NCBI RefSeq assembly: GCF_000213055.1
Contig: NZ_CM001165.1
Coordinates: forward strand, 1,674,001-1,738,000
Source: Streptomyces sp. Tu6071
GTDB taxonomy: Bacteria > Actinomycetota > Actinomycetes > Streptomycetales > Streptomycetaceae
Reading direction: 5' to 3'
DNA: 64,000 bases
Numbering within the stretch: position 1 is the stretch's first letter; each line of letters opens with the position of its first letter. The notes beneath the pieces were generated by a model, which did not search any database, was not told the DNA's origin, and worked only from the letters and a program-made list of their open reading frames with translations. Of the stretch, positions 51,673 through 63,776 are shown piece after piece. The translations under genes and the position numbers were made by a program.

Positions 51673-52686
51673 GTGGGCGGGCACGGGCTCGGTGCCACGC
51701 TCATGGCCCATGTACGCACCTGGCGGCCGTACACGCTCTGGTACGTGGGCCTGGTCGGCCTAGCCGGACACGCCATCACCAGCGACCGGCGCGACGACGC
51801 GCGGATGGTGGCGGCCTGGGCCGTGCCCACCTTGATCTGGGTCGCGGCGCACTATCTCGGCGACTATCTCGACCGCGAGCTCGACGCGGTCAGCAAACCG
51901 CAACGGCCCATTCCCTCGGGTCTGATCCGCCCCCGCACGGCGGTCTGCTGCGGCACTGTCCTGGCCGCGGCCGCCGTCGTCACGGCGGCCGTCGTCAACT
52001 ACCGCACCCTCATGGTGACCGCGGCCGGTATCGGCGGGGCGCTGGCCTACAACGGCTTCTTCAAGGCCAGGGGGCTGCTGGGCAATCTGGTGCGCGGATC
52101 GCTGACCGGCGGGGCGCTCGTCTTCGGGGCAATGACGGCCTCGGACCTCCCTCCGGTGCGCATCCTCCTGTTCGTCCCGGTGTTCTGGGCGCACGACGCC
52201 GCGTCCAATCTCGTCGGCACGCTGCGCGACGTCGCCGGTGACCGCGCTGGCGGATACGCCACCTTCCCGGTCCGCCGCGGGCCCCGGACAGCCGTCCGGA
52301 CGGCGGCGGGGCTCTACGCGCTGGCCGTCTCCGCGGCCGCGGCGGGCCTGCTCACCATGGCGGGGGACCGGGAGGGCGGCCTCGTGACGCTCCTGGTCGC
52401 GGCGGGACTCGGCGGCGGTGCCTTCGGCATGCTGTACGCGTCCGGACCCGAGCCCCCGGCCCATCTCGCCCTGCGGTCGCACGAGGTCCTGGTCGTCGAA
52501 CGGATGGTGCTGGCTGCCGTGTTCCTGGTACCGGGCCTCGGCGGTCTCGTCGCAATCGGGATTCTCGCTCCGATGCTCGCCGTCACGCTCGGCACCCAGC
52601 AGGCCATGCGTGCCCGGCACGAGTTCCCGCACGGCGTTCCCGCCCGCCCCGACGGGGACGCGGCGGCACCGGCCCGCTTTTCCTGA
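51673..52686 (+). CDS. UbiA-family membrane prenyltransferase
   Basis: The 337-residue integral membrane protein has about eight hydrophobic segments. The two Asp-rich motifs are GDYLDRELD (NDxxDxxxD variant with Gly for Asn) and RDVAGDRAGG (DxxxD variant), which bind the prenyl diphosphate through Mg. It would transfer GGPP to a small acceptor or act as a UbiA-type cyclase. Its place between the FAH protein and the cyclase supports attachment of the prenyl chain before cyclisation. It starts at GTG 51673, directly after the preceding stop. Confidence 0.87.
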   Translation: MGGHGLGATLMAHVRTWRPYTLWYVGLVGLAGHAITSDRRDDARMVAAWAVPTLIWVAAHYLGDYLDRELDAVSKPQRPIPSGLIRPRTAVCCGTVLAAAAVVTAAVVNYRTLMVTAAGIGGALAYNGFFKARGLLGNLVRGSLTGGALVFGAMTASDLPPVRILLFVPVFWAHDAASNLVGTLRDVAGDRAGGYATFPVRRGPRTAVRTAAGLYALAVSAAAAGLLTMAGDREGGLVTLLVAAGLGGGAFGMLYASGPEPPAHLALRSHEVLVVERMVLAAVFLVPGLGGLVAIGILAPMLAVTLGTQQAMRARHEFPHGVPARPDGDAAAPARFS

Positions 52687-52701
52687 GGAGGACGGTTCGT
52701 T

Positions 52702-54413
52702 TTGTGCTCAGACGTGGACAGCCGAGTGGACAGCTCGGTCGCGCGCGCCGCGCAGGCGCTGTTCGCGATCCAGCGTCCAGAGGGTTCCTGGCCGAACCGT
52801 CGCCCCACCGCGGTCCTGGGGACCGCCGGCGCCGTGGTCGCCCTGCACCTCGCCGACCCGGAGCGCTCACGCGATCTGATCGAGCGGGGGGCACAGTGGC
52901 TGGTGGCCGCCCAGAACGCGGACGGCGGCTGGGGCGGTGTGCCCCGCGCCGCCTCGCAGTTGGTGCCCACCGTGGTGACGGCGTCGGCCCTCACGCTGAC
53001 GGCTCCGCGAACGGCCGGGGAGCCTGCGCGGCGTGCGCTGGACCTGATCAGGTCGCTCGGCGGTGTGGAGTCGCTCGCCGACCCCGGGATGGTCCACATG
53101 GCCACGACGTTCCTCGCCCTCGCCGGGCTGCGGAGCCTGCACGGATCGCGGCGCATCCCCCTGGAGTTGTTGCTGCTGCCCCGGCGGCTCTGGCGGCCGC
53201 GGCTCTCCTTCCGGGCCGCGCCCTTCGTGGCCATGGCGTTCATCCAGGCACACGACGCCGCCCCGAAGGGCGTCGGAGGGCTCCTGCATCGGCTGGCCCG
53301 GCCGACCGCGCTGCGCCTGCTCCAGGAGATGGAGCGCGGGGAGAACGACCGCGGAGGATACGGCGGGGACAACTGGCTCGCCGCCGTGGTCTGTATCGGC
53401 CTGTGCCGCACCGGGGCCCCCGCGCACATGATCGCCGCCACCGTCGACTACCTGCGCTCGAACGTACGGCCCGACGGCTCCTGGCACATCATGCAGGGGC
53501 TCGACCTGATCGGCGGGTCCTACGTCGCCCGCGGCCTGGCGGACGCCGGTTACCGGGACGATCCGCGGCTGGCCCGGGCCCGGCAGTGGCTGCGCGGGTG
53601 CCAGCAGGACCAGGCGTTCCCCCTCTACGACGCCCCGCCGGGCGGCTGGGGCTGGGAAGGCCCCCACGGGTGGCCGAACTTCCTGGACAGCGCCAATGTG
53701 CTGGCCGCGCTCACCCCCGCCAGCCGCGAGGAGCCCGCGGAACACCTGCGGACCGGTCTCGACTGGCTCGTCTCGCGGCAGGACGGCCGGGGCTCGTGGG
53801 GGACCTTCGTCCCGGACACCACACTCGCCAACGACGGCCCTTGCCCCTACACGACGGCCCAGTGCGTCGAGTCCCTGCTCGACGGCGGTCTGTCCCGCGG
53901 CGACCCCCGGATCGCCAAGGCCCTGGACTGGCTGCTCGCAGCCCAACGGCCGGACGGCACCTACGAGGCCCTGTGGTATCGGGGCCTCACCGCGGCGACG
54001 GCGACGGCGCTCGTGGCCCTGGCCCGCGGCGGAGTGGGCGACCACCCCGCGGCGCGGCGCGCCCGCGAAGCGCTCCTGGCAGGACAGTTGGCCGACGGTT
54101 CCTGGGGCCCGGGCGATACCGGCACGCCCGGCGACGATCCGTCGCGGGGCACCGTCGAGGAGACCGCCTGGGCCCTGCGCGGCCTGCTCGCCGCCGGTCT
54201 GCCCGCCCAGGACGACCGGCTGCGGCGGGCGGCGGAATGGATCGTCTCGGCGCAGGGCGACGACGGCCTCTGGGACGCGAACCCGGTCTGTCTGCACATC
54301 CGGCGTCTGGCCTACTACGCGGACGGCCTGATCGGGAACGGGCTCGTACTGCGGGCGTTGGGCGCCTACCGCAGCGCTCTCGCTGCCGGCCCGGTGGCGC
54401 GACGGGAGGCGTC

Positions 54414-54417
<4 letters not shown>
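52702..54417 (+). CDS. Squalene-hopene-cyclase-like terpene cyclase with single-Asp active site
   Basis: The 571-residue protein starts at TTG 52702 with GAGGAGGA 9 nt upstream. At least six QW-type repeats are visible (QRPEGSWPN, QNADGGWGG, VRPDGSWH, RQDGRGSWGT, LADGSWGPGD, QGDDGLWD). The protonating DxDD motif of bacterial cyclases aligns to NFLDSAN, leaving only Asp329. Oxidosqualene cyclases likewise use a single Asp (DCTAE), so this enzyme probably opens an epoxide. The epoxidase gene overlaps its stop codon. It should build the fused-ring terpenoid. Confidence 0.88.
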
Positions 54418-56630
<2,213 letters not shown>

Positions 56631-56631
<1 letters not shown>

Positions 56632-57596
56632 TGGGTGCGGCGACGGACGGCGCCCGGCAGGGCGCGGACGAGGAGAGCCCGACCCACGTCACCACCACGA
56701 CCCGAACCCTGGACGTGCCGGGAGCACGGCTCTGCTATGACGTACGCGGCCACGGCCCCCTGCTCCTGATGATCGGTTCGCCCATGGGCAGCAGGGGGTT
56801 CACAGCCCTCGCGACCCTGCTCGCCGCGGACTTCACCGTTGTGTCCTACGACCCCCGCGGCATCCTGCGCAGCACCCTCAGCGACCCGGAACAGCCGGCC
56901 CCGCCCGAGCTGGTCGCGGACGACGTGCGCCGGCTGATAGCGGAGCTGGACGCCGGACCGGCGCACGTGTTCGGCAACAGCGGCGGAGCCACCACCGGTC
57001 TGGCCCTGCTCGCCCGGCATCCGGACGCGGTGCGCAGCCTGGTGACGCACGAGCCCCCGGTGACCGAGCTCCTGCCCGACGCGCGGCAGGTGCGGGCCGC
57101 CATCGACGATCTCTGCGAGGACTACGCCGCAGGGCGCCGGGACGTGGCCCTGCGCAAGTACTCGGCCCTGTCCGGTGTCGGCTTCGCCTCGCCGCCTCCG
57201 GCCGGGCAGGCGTCGACCCGTGCGCTGTACACGCCGCCGAAGGACGTCCGGGCGATCCTCGACCGCTTCTTCGGCCGCATTCTCCAGCCCACCACGCGCT
57301 ACCAGCCCGACGTCGACGCGCTGCGGACCGCGTCCGTCCCCGTGGTCGTGGCGGGTGGCACGACGTCCCGGGGGCAGCTCTACCACCGGACCGCGGCGGC
57401 CCTCGCCGAGCTGCTCGACACCCCGCTGGCCGCCTTCCCCGCAGGACACACCGGTTTCCAGGAACACCCGGAGCCCTTCGCCGATCTGCTCCGCGAGGCG
57501 TTCGCACCGCATCGTCACACCAGGATGGAGCGAAATGGAACACAACTTCCAGGCCAGCCGCCAGTGGGAGCGCATACAGAACCGCTGGATCACTGA
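56631..57596 (+). CDS. Alpha/beta hydrolase, candidate CloN7-like acyltransferase
   Basis: The 321-residue cytoplasmic protein has the nucleophile elbow GNSGG (Ser117), the oxyanion strand LLLMIGSPMGS and a late His in GHTGFQEHPEPF. The acid is probably in the strand PVVVAGGTTS region and is not clear. CloN7 of clorobiocin has this fold and helps transfer the methylpyrrole carboxyl to the sugar. This is the only such intact hydrolase in the cluster, so that role is suggested. Its last 62 bases overlap the next gene. Confidence 0.75.
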
Positions 57597-58446
57597 GGAC
57601 GCCGGCGCCGACCTGACGCAGCTGAAGTCCGACTCGAGGAACTTCAAGCTCTCCCTCTGGGACCCGTCGACGAACGGGGTCCGCTACCTCAAGACGCTGG
57701 CCTACAACCTGGGCATGGCGCTGACCCCGCAGGAGCTGGCGCGGATCAGCAGGACCCCCAACCGGGAGGTCGGCGGCCCGACCACGGTTCGGTGCCAGGG
57801 CGAGACGCTCTGCCTGGACTATCTGCAGGCAACGTTCGAGGTCGGTTTCATCGAGAGCGAGATCGACCTGGACGCCGCCAGGGTCCTGGAGATCGGCGCC
57901 GGTTACGGACGCACGTGCCACATGATCATGTCCAACCACGATCTCTCCGGCTACTGCATCGTCGATCTGAAGAACACGCTGGAGCTGAGCAGGGCCTATC
58001 TGCGCGAGGTCCTGGACGAGCCCCGCTTCAAGCTGATCGATTTCATCGAGGTCGAGAGCCTGGCGGGCACCTCCCTGCGCTCGGAGCGTTTCGACCTGTG
58101 CATCAACATCCACTCGATGACCGAGATGGCTCCGGAGACGGTCCGGTCCTATCTCGACCTGATCGACGCGACCTGCTCGGCCTTCTACGTGAAGAACCCG
58201 GTCGGCAAGTACATCGACAAGAGCCTGGACGGCTATCTGCAGGGCGAGGAGGCCGTACAGATGGCGCTGGAGAACGGGCCCCTGCGACAGCTGCTGGACA
58301 TCCACGACAGCGAGGCGGTGCGGGCCGCGGTTCCCGCCTTCGTCGACGGGTACCGGCCGGGCTCCGCCTGGACCTGCGTCGGTGACGGCCGCGCCCTTCC
58401 GTGGAGCTACCTCTGGCAGGCCCTCTACAAGAATCCGCACCGGTGA
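57535..58446 (+). CDS. Sugar O-methyltransferase (SAM-dependent)
   Basis: The 303-residue protein starts at ATG 57535 behind GGATGGAG. It has FKLSLWDPSTNGVRYLKTLAYNLG and the SAM loop VLEIGAGYGRTCHMI, which fit the putative sugar O-methyltransferase family. NIHSMTEM follows. It is coupled to the dTDP-sugar genes downstream. Methylation of the 4-hydroxyl of the trideoxysugar is the expected reaction, given that 4-O-methyl-amicetose is reported in phenalinolactones. It overlaps the hydrolase gene by 62 bases in another frame. Confidence 0.82.
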   Translation: MEHNFQASRQWERIQNRWITEDAGADLTQLKSDSRNFKLSLWDPSTNGVRYLKTLAYNLGMALTPQELARISRTPNREVGGPTTVRCQGETLCLDYLQATFEVGFIESEIDLDAARVLEIGAGYGRTCHMIMSNHDLSGYCIVDLKNTLELSRAYLREVLDEPRFKLIDFIEVESLAGTSLRSERFDLCINIHSMTEMAPETVRSYLDLIDATCSAFYVKNPVGKYIDKSLDGYLQGEEAVQMALENGPLRQLLDIHDSEAVRAAVPAFVDGYRPGSAWTCVGDGRALPWSYLWQALYKNPHR

Positions 58447-59348
58447 AGGGCATCATCCTGGCGGGCGGCAACGGGACCCGGCTCCAGCCCCTCACCCTCG
58501 TGGGTTCCAAACAGCTCGCTCCGGTCTACGACAAACCCATGGTGTACTACCCGTTGTCCATGCTGATGCTCACCGGCATCGACGACGTGCTCATCATCGC
58601 CCGGCCCGCGGAACTCGTGCTGTTCCGCAAGCTGTTCGGCGACGGCAGCAGACTGGGCATGCGCATCGACTACGCGGCCCAGGAGAAGCCGCGGGGTGTC
58701 GCCGACGCCTTCCTCGTCGGGGCCTCGCACATCGCGGGCGAGGAGTGCGCCCTGATCCTCGGTGACAACCTCTTCCACGGCGCCAAGCTGCCCTCCATGC
58801 TGCGCAAAACGGTGCGCAAGCTGCGCGGCTGTGTCCTCTTCGGGCACCAGGTCGCCGAGCCCCAGCACTTCGGCGTCGCCGAGATCGACGCGAAGGGCCG
58901 GCTTGTCTCCATCGAGGAGAAACCGAAGCAGCCGCGCTCCAACCTCGCGATCCCCGGCCTGTACTTCTTCGACGACACGGTGACGGACATCGCCCGCGGG
59001 CTGCGCCCCTCCAGGCGCGGTGAGCTGGAGATCACGGACGTCCTGCGCGCGTACCTGGCCGAGGGCCGCGCCGACCTGGTGTGGCTCGGCCGGGGCGTCA
59101 CCTGGCTGGACGCCGGAACCCACGAATCGCTGCTCGACGCGGGCCGGTTCGTCCGGGACATACAGCATCACCAGGGCATCAGCCTGGGCTGCGTCGAAGA
59201 GATCGCCATGTACATGGGCTTCATCGGCGCGGAGGCCTGCTACCGCCTCGGCGCCGAGATGGACGGCTCGCCCTACGGCCAGTACGTCATGCGCAGCGCC
59301 CTCGCCCACCAGCTCAACCCGACACCCGGCGAGCTGATGGAGGAGTGA
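58443..59348 (+). CDS. rmlA: Glucose-1-phosphate thymidylyltransferase
   Basis: The 301-residue enzyme makes dTDP-glucose from glucose-1-phosphate and dTTP. GGNGTRLQPLT (nucleotide loop), SKQLAPVYDKPMVYYPLS, LGDNLFHG and IEEKPKQP are all present. GTG 58443 overlaps the methyltransferase stop (GTGA), and its own stop overlaps the next ATG, so all three are co-translated. It feeds the deoxysugar branch. Confidence 0.95.
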   Translation: MKGIILAGGNGTRLQPLTLVGSKQLAPVYDKPMVYYPLSMLMLTGIDDVLIIARPAELVLFRKLFGDGSRLGMRIDYAAQEKPRGVADAFLVGASHIAGEECALILGDNLFHGAKLPSMLRKTVRKLRGCVLFGHQVAEPQHFGVAEIDAKGRLVSIEEKPKQPRSNLAIPGLYFFDDTVTDIARGLRPSRRGELEITDVLRAYLAEGRADLVWLGRGVTWLDAGTHESLLDAGRFVRDIQHHQGISLGCVEEIAMYMGFIGAEACYRLGAEMDGSPYGQYVMRSALAHQLNPTPGELMEE

Positions 59349-60319
59349 TGCGTCTGCTGGTCACCGGCGCGGCCGGCTTCATCGGTTCCGCGTACGTCCG
59401 GATGCTGCTCGCGCCCGGCCCCGTCGAGGTCTCCCATGTCACCGTGCTGGACAAACTGACCTACGCGGGCAGGATCGACAACCTGGACGTCACGCACCCG
59501 CGGCTGAGCTTCGTCCAGGGAGACATCTGCGACGCCGCGCTGGTGGACCGCCTCATGTCCCGGGCCGACCAGGTGGTGCACTTCGCGGCCGAGTCCCACG
59601 TCGACCGGTCCATCGCCGGCGCGGACGCGTTCGTGCGTACGAACGTGACCGGCACCCAGACGCTCCTCGACGCGGCACTGCGCCGGGGGGTCGGCCGCTT
59701 CGTGCACGTGTCCACCGACGAGGTCTACGGGTCCGTCGCGGCCGGCCGCTTCACCGAGGAGGACACTCTCGGCCCCACCTCCCCCTACGCGGCGTCCAAG
59801 GCGGGCTCCGATCTGGTCGCTCTCTCCTACCACCGCACCCACGGCCTGGACGTCCGGGTGACCCGGTGCAGCAACAACTACGGGCCGCGGCAGTTCCCCG
59901 AGAAGATCATCCCCCTCTTCGTCTGCCGACTGCTGACGGGCGCCGAAGTACCGCTGTACGGCGACGGCGAGCACGTACGGGAGTGGCTGCACGTCGAGGA
60001 CCACTGCCGCGGGGTGGATCTCGTACGCACCGGCGGGCGTCCGGGCGAGGTCTACAACCTCGGCGGCGGCACCGAGCTGACCAACCGCGAACTGACGGAG
60101 CTGCTGCTCAAGGCCTGTGGCGGCACCTGGGACCAGGTGCGCCACGTGGCGGATCGCAAGGGGCACGACCGGCGGTACTCGATCCTCGACGTCAAGGCCC
60201 GCAGCGAACTGGGCTACCGCCCTCGGCGCGACTTCGAGTCCGGGCTCGCCGAGACGGTTGCCTGGTACCGGGACCACCGCTCCTGGTGGGAACCGCTCGC
60301 CGGTGGCCCCGGGCGGTGA
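59348..60319 (+). CDS. rmlB: dTDP-glucose 4,6-dehydratase
   Basis: The 323-residue extended SDR has the NAD motif TGAAGFIGS, the catalytic STDEVYG (Thr-Asp-Glu) and YAASK, and CSNNYGPRQFPEKIIP for sugar binding. It forms dTDP-4-keto-6-deoxyglucose, the branch-point intermediate. It is the last gene of the rightward operon and converges with the 2,3-dehydratase gene after 12 bp. Confidence 0.96.
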   Translation: MRLLVTGAAGFIGSAYVRMLLAPGPVEVSHVTVLDKLTYAGRIDNLDVTHPRLSFVQGDICDAALVDRLMSRADQVVHFAAESHVDRSIAGADAFVRTNVTGTQTLLDAALRRGVGRFVHVSTDEVYGSVAAGRFTEEDTLGPTSPYAASKAGSDLVALSYHRTHGLDVRVTRCSNNYGPRQFPEKIIPLFVCRLLTGAEVPLYGDGEHVREWLHVEDHCRGVDLVRTGGRPGEVYNLGGGTELTNRELTELLLKACGGTWDQVRHVADRKGHDRRYSILDVKARSELGYRPRRDFESGLAETVAWYRDHRSWWEPLAGGPGR

Positions 60320-60331
60320 GCGGGTGCCGAC

Positions 60332-61723
60332 TCAGGCGTATCCGTCCAGCGAGTTCAGGCACAACAGCAGAGTCCGTGCCTGGACGTTGACGTAGTGGCT
60401 GTACTGGGTGAGCGCGGCGAGCTGGTTCCGCGAGACCCAGCAGAACCCGGGCGGCGCGTCGAGCGGCGCGTCGCCCTCGTCGGCCGCCACGACGAGGTAG
60501 CGGCTCACCGAGTTCAGGAAACGGCCGCCTTCCTCGGAGTGCAGGGCGCTGTAGCGGACCCGCGACGAGGGCGCCGTCGTGACCAGGTCGAGGAAGGGCG
60601 GTCGCTCCGCGACGGGCAGATGGGCATGGCTTCTGGGCTGGCACTGGACCGTGGGGCCCAGCTCCACCTCGGTGGAGCCGCCTTCGGCACGGGCCCGGGC
60701 CAGCACGTGCGGCACGCCCGCGAACGTGCGGGTGACGAAGGCGATCACGCCTTGACCGCGAGGCTCGATCAAGGGCTGGGTCCAGTGGCCGACTTCGCGG
60801 TTGCTCGCCCGTACCGACACGGCCACGGTGCGGAAGTAGCGGTCGTCGTCGTGGTCGATCGAGGAGGCGCCGCGCGTCCAGCCCGCTACACCGGCGAGCG
60901 GGATGCGTTCGCTGCGGATGGGGATCGCGGCCCGGTGCAGGGCCAGCCAGGACAGCAGCTCCGTGTCCGAGTGCAACGCGTGTGGCGCTCCGCGCACCGG
61001 CAGGGCTGCGAGGACCGAACGGGCGTCCATGTTCACGGTGTTGTCGTGCCGCAGGAGCTGATGGATCTGGCGCAGGGTGAGCCAGCGGAAGTCCTCGTGC
61101 TCGGGTACCGGCCCGCTGGTCTCGACGATCATGTTGCGGTTGCGCTTGCGGTGGAACCAGGCGCCGTGCTCGGACTGCAGCACGTCCGCAAGGACGCGGC
61201 CCCGGGAGGGGTCGGTGAAGTACTCCAGGTAGCGGACGGCCGCGCCCTGGTGCACCTTGGTGTAGTTGCTGTACGTGGCCTGCACGGTGGGCGAGAGCTG
61301 GAGCAGTCCGGGGTTGCCCGGCTCCATCTTGGCCTGCATCAAAAAGTGAAGCACTCCGTCGGACTCCCGGGCGAGGATGCCCAGGATCCCGACCTCCGAC
61401 TGCACGATGACGGGCTGGTGCCACTCCGTCCGCTCGGGATGCTCACCGATCGCGGCGTGCAGCCCTTCCACGGTGAAGAACCGGCCGCTGCGGTGGGCGA
61501 GGTTTCCGGTCTCCGGGGCGAACGACCAGTCCTCCAGCGCTTCGAAAGGGATGCGATCCACCGCGAACGAGGTTCGCGCGCGGCGCCGCGCGATCCATTG
61601 GCGGATCTCGTCCGCGCTTTCGCAGGCCGGCGCGGCCGCGGACCGGGCGATCCGGTCGGGCAACGCGGCGGCCCGCCGGGCCTTGAGCCGCGGCTCAGTC
61701 CGGATGTAGTTGGGCACGGTCAC
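60332..61723 (-). CDS. dTDP-4-keto-6-deoxyglucose 2,3-dehydratase
   Basis: The 463-residue protein is built of two similar halves, each with a W...(M/R)...T pattern and a Q-Y/F-S motif ([49 protein letters not shown]). This is the arrangement of NDP-hexose 2,3-dehydratases. It removes the 2-hydroxyl to give the 3-keto intermediate reduced by the enzyme at 32327. GTG 61723 overlaps the stop of the upstream gene by four bases. Confidence 0.92.
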   Translation of the reverse strand: MTVPNYIRTEPRLKARRAAALPDRIARSAAAPACESADEIRQWIARRRARTSFAVDRIPFEALEDWSFAPETGNLAHRSGRFFTVEGLHAAIGEHPERTEWHQPVIVQSEVGILGILARESDGVLHFLMQAKMEPGNPGLLQLSPTVQATYSNYTKVHQGAAVRYLEYFTDPSRGRVLADVLQSEHGAWFHRKRNRNMIVETSGPVPEHEDFRWLTLRQIHQLLRHDNTVNMDARSVLAALPVRGAPHALHSDTELLSWLALHRAAIPIRSERIPLAGVAGWTRGASSIDHDDDRYFRTVAVSVRASNREVGHWTQPLIEPRGQGVIAFVTRTFAGVPHVLARARAEGGSTEVELGPTVQCQPRSHAHLPVAERPPFLDLVTTAPSSRVRYSALHSEEGGRFLNSVSRYLVVAADEGDAPLDAPPGFCWVSRNQLAALTQYSHYVNVQARTLLLCLNSLDGYA

Positions 61724-63024
61724 CTGTGGGCCCCTACGAACTCGGTGACGGAGGCGATGACGTAGTCGATCATCTCCTCGGTCAGACCGGGGTAGACGCC
61801 GATCCAGAAGGTGTGCTCGGTGACGATGTCGCTGTTGTCCAGCTCGCCGCAGACGCGGAACTCGCGGCCGAGATAGGCGGGGTGGCGGGTCAGGTTGCCC
61901 GCGAAGAGCCGGCGCGTGCCGATCTTGCGGCTCTCCAGGAAGTCCACGAGCTCCGCGCGCTTGAAGGGCGCTTCGGGGTCGACGGTGATGACGAAGCCGA
62001 ACCAGCTCGGGTCGCTGCCGGGCGTGGGTTCCGGCAGCAAGAGCCAGGGCACCTCGGCGAGACCGGAGCGCAGCCGCCCCCAGTTGCGCCGCCGCGCGGC
62101 GCAGAAGTCGTCGAGCTTGTCCAACTGGGTCAGGCCGAGTGCGGCTTGGAGATCGGTCGCCTTCAGGTTGTAGCCCACGTGGGAGAAGATGTACTTGTGG
62201 TCGTAGCCGGTCGGCAGCGTCCCCATCTGGTAGCCGAACCGTTTGCGGCAGGTGTCGCTCTCCCCCGGTTCGCACCAGCAGTCCCGGCCCCAGTCCCGCA
62301 GCGACTCAACGATCCGGGCCAGGGCCAGGTTCGAGGTGAGCACGCAGCCGCCCTCGCCCATCGTCAGGTGATGGGCCGGATAGAAGCTGACGGTGGCGAG
62401 GTCGCCGAAGGTTCCCACGAGCTGTCCCTTGTAGGTGCTGCCGACCGCGTCGCAGGTGTCCTCGATGAGCAGCAGGTCGTGCTCCGCGGCGAGTTGGGCC
62501 ACCTCCGCCACCTCGAAGGGGTTGCCGAGGGCGTGCGCGATCATGATGGCCCGGGTGCGGGGCCCGATGGCTTTCTCGACGTGTTCCGCGGTGGTGTTGT
62601 ACGTGCGCAGGTCGATGTCGACGAAGACCGGGACGAGGCCGTTCTGCAGGATGGGGTTGACGGTCGTGGGGAAGCCCGCCGCCACCGTGATCACCTCGTC
62701 GCCCGGCACGAGCCTGCGCTGTTCGAGCTGGGGTGAGGTGAGGGCGGTGAGGGCCAGGAGGTTCGCCGAGGAACCGGAGTTGGTGAGATGCGCCTTCCGG
62801 CGGCCCATGCGCCGGGCGAAGGCCGATTCGAACTTGCGGGCCGATCGGCCCGCCGCGATCCGCAGGGTCAGGGCCGCTTCGACGACGGCCGCCCTGTCCG
62901 CGGCGTCGAGCACGGCCCCGGACGGCCAGATCTCTGTGACGCCGGCGACGAATTCCCTGTCGTCACTGGTCTCTCGGTGGTACTGACGTACCTCGTCGAG
63001 GATGTGCGCGAGCCGGTTACTCAT
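61720..63024 (-). CDS. PLP-dependent 3-dehydratase (DegT family, ColD/RfbH/SpnQ type)
   Basis: The 434-residue protein has a DegT fold, with [15 protein letters not shown] and [14 protein letters not shown]. His219 stands where aminotransferases have the PLP-binding Lys, the hallmark of 3-deoxygenating dehydratases. Cys-rich [16 protein letters not shown] matches the iron-sulfur region of E1-type enzymes. It removes the 3-hydroxyl to give the 2,3,6-trideoxy sugar. No dedicated reductase partner is encoded nearby, so host ferredoxin or flavodoxin reductase may serve, as reported for SpnQ. Confidence 0.93.
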   Translation of the reverse strand: MSNRLAHILDEVRQYHRETSDDREFVAGVTEIWPSGAVLDAADRAAVVEAALTLRIAAGRSARKFESAFARRMGRRKAHLTNSGSSANLLALTALTSPQLEQRRLVPGDEVITVAAGFPTTVNPILQNGLVPVFVDIDLRTYNTTAEHVEKAIGPRTRAIMIAHALGNPFEVAEVAQLAAEHDLLLIEDTCDAVGSTYKGQLVGTFGDLATVSFYPAHHLTMGEGGCVLTSNLALARIVESLRDWGRDCWCEPGESDTCRKRFGYQMGTLPTGYDHKYIFSHVGYNLKATDLQAALGLTQLDKLDDFCAARRRNWGRLRSGLAEVPWLLLPEPTPGSDPSWFGFVITVDPEAPFKRAELVDFLESRKIGTRRLFAGNLTRHPAYLGREFRVCGELDNSDIVTEHTFWIGVYPGLTEEMIDYVIASVTEFVGAHR

Positions 63025-63366
63025 GGGTTCTCCTCGCCGTCGCCGTAGGCGTTGCGGGGGCAGGCGGTAGTTGGCCGGCACGCGATGCACGGGCGGGCGG
63101 CCCGGCACAGTGTGGCCCGTGCGGCTGAAGCCGGCCTAGCCCGGGTCTTGCGCGGAGCTGCCCCCCGCTGAGGACCCGGGCCGGAGGGACGATGCGGCGA
63201 CCGGCCGGCGCAAGACTCGCGCAAGAACAGCTTTAGGGGCGCCCTTCAGGATGGTCGCAAAACGCGCAGCCCCCGCGACATGACGCACAGTCATATTCCG
63301 AAAGCGCAGAGCACTTCCGAAACACGTCGAGCCCGTCCCAGAGCCTGAGCACGAGAGAGGACCAGA
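63025..63366. promoter_or_regulatory. 342-bp divergent control region with 11-bp-spaced repeats
   Basis: No gene is seen. GCGCAAGA occurs at 63208-63215 and 63219-63226 (11-bp period) and inverted at 63146-63153. A 9-bp inverted repeat GCCCGGGTC / GACCCGGGC (63139-63147, 63173-63181) could form a hairpin in the leftward leader. The first pair resembles the one-turn direct repeats bound by SARP-type activators, but no SARP gene is in the window. Confidence 0.5.
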
Positions 63367-63600
63367 ATGGCCATCCTCGAACCGGACATCTCAGATGTCG
63401 CCCACGCGCTCACGCCGAGACAGACCGAGGTGGTGCGGCTCGCGGCACTGGGTCTGACGGCGAAGGAGACCGCCCGGCGGCTCGGCATCTCGAAGACCAC
63501 CGTCGACGAACACCTTACCGAGGCGCGGCGCCGTGTCGGGGCCAGCACCAAATCGCATCTGGTCGGTCTGGCGGTCGCCGCCGGGATCGTCGCCGGATAA
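63367..63600 (+). CDS. Small LuxR-type helix-turn-helix protein
   Basis: The 77-residue protein consists almost only of a LuxR/GerE DNA-binding domain (LTPRQTEVVRLAALGLTAKETARRLGISKTTVDEHL, here quoted in overlapping parts of the four-helix motif at residues 15-50). It has no receiver or ligand domain. A stretch AGASTK-type helix ends it. It is divergent from the deoxysugar genes and may control them, either alone or with a partner. Confidence 0.85.
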   Translation: MAILEPDISDVAHALTPRQTEVVRLAALGLTAKETARRLGISKTTVDEHLTEARRRVGASTKSHLVGLAVAAGIVAG

Positions 63601-63702
63601 ATCTCGACGCGTCGCGGCGGGCGCGGCCCTTTCAGAGGGTCGTCGGCGCCTGCACGCCCTGACCGAAGACGTTGTTGTTGCCTCACGGTAAGATGAGCAG
63701 AT

Positions 63703-63718
63703 GCCCATCTTTATGGGC
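63703..63718. promoter_or_regulatory. Operator-like inverted repeat before the TetR gene
   Basis: GCCCAT / ATGGGC with a 4-bp spacer lies about 60 bp before the TetR start and 10 bp after a possible -10 (TAAGAT). Autoregulation by TetR is the simple reading. Confidence 0.4.
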
Positions 63719-63776
63719 GCGCGCTCAGTGGGCGACGACCGGGCGCGGGCGGGCCGGCGTACGAGAGGACGGGCGA

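Noticed and set aside
52704-54413. A long open frame overlapping the cyclase gene that continues into the epoxidase frame
   Set aside because: It is Arg/Pro/Gly-rich shadow of the cyclase in GC-rich DNA. The real epoxidase begins at GTG 54414 with a FAD motif.
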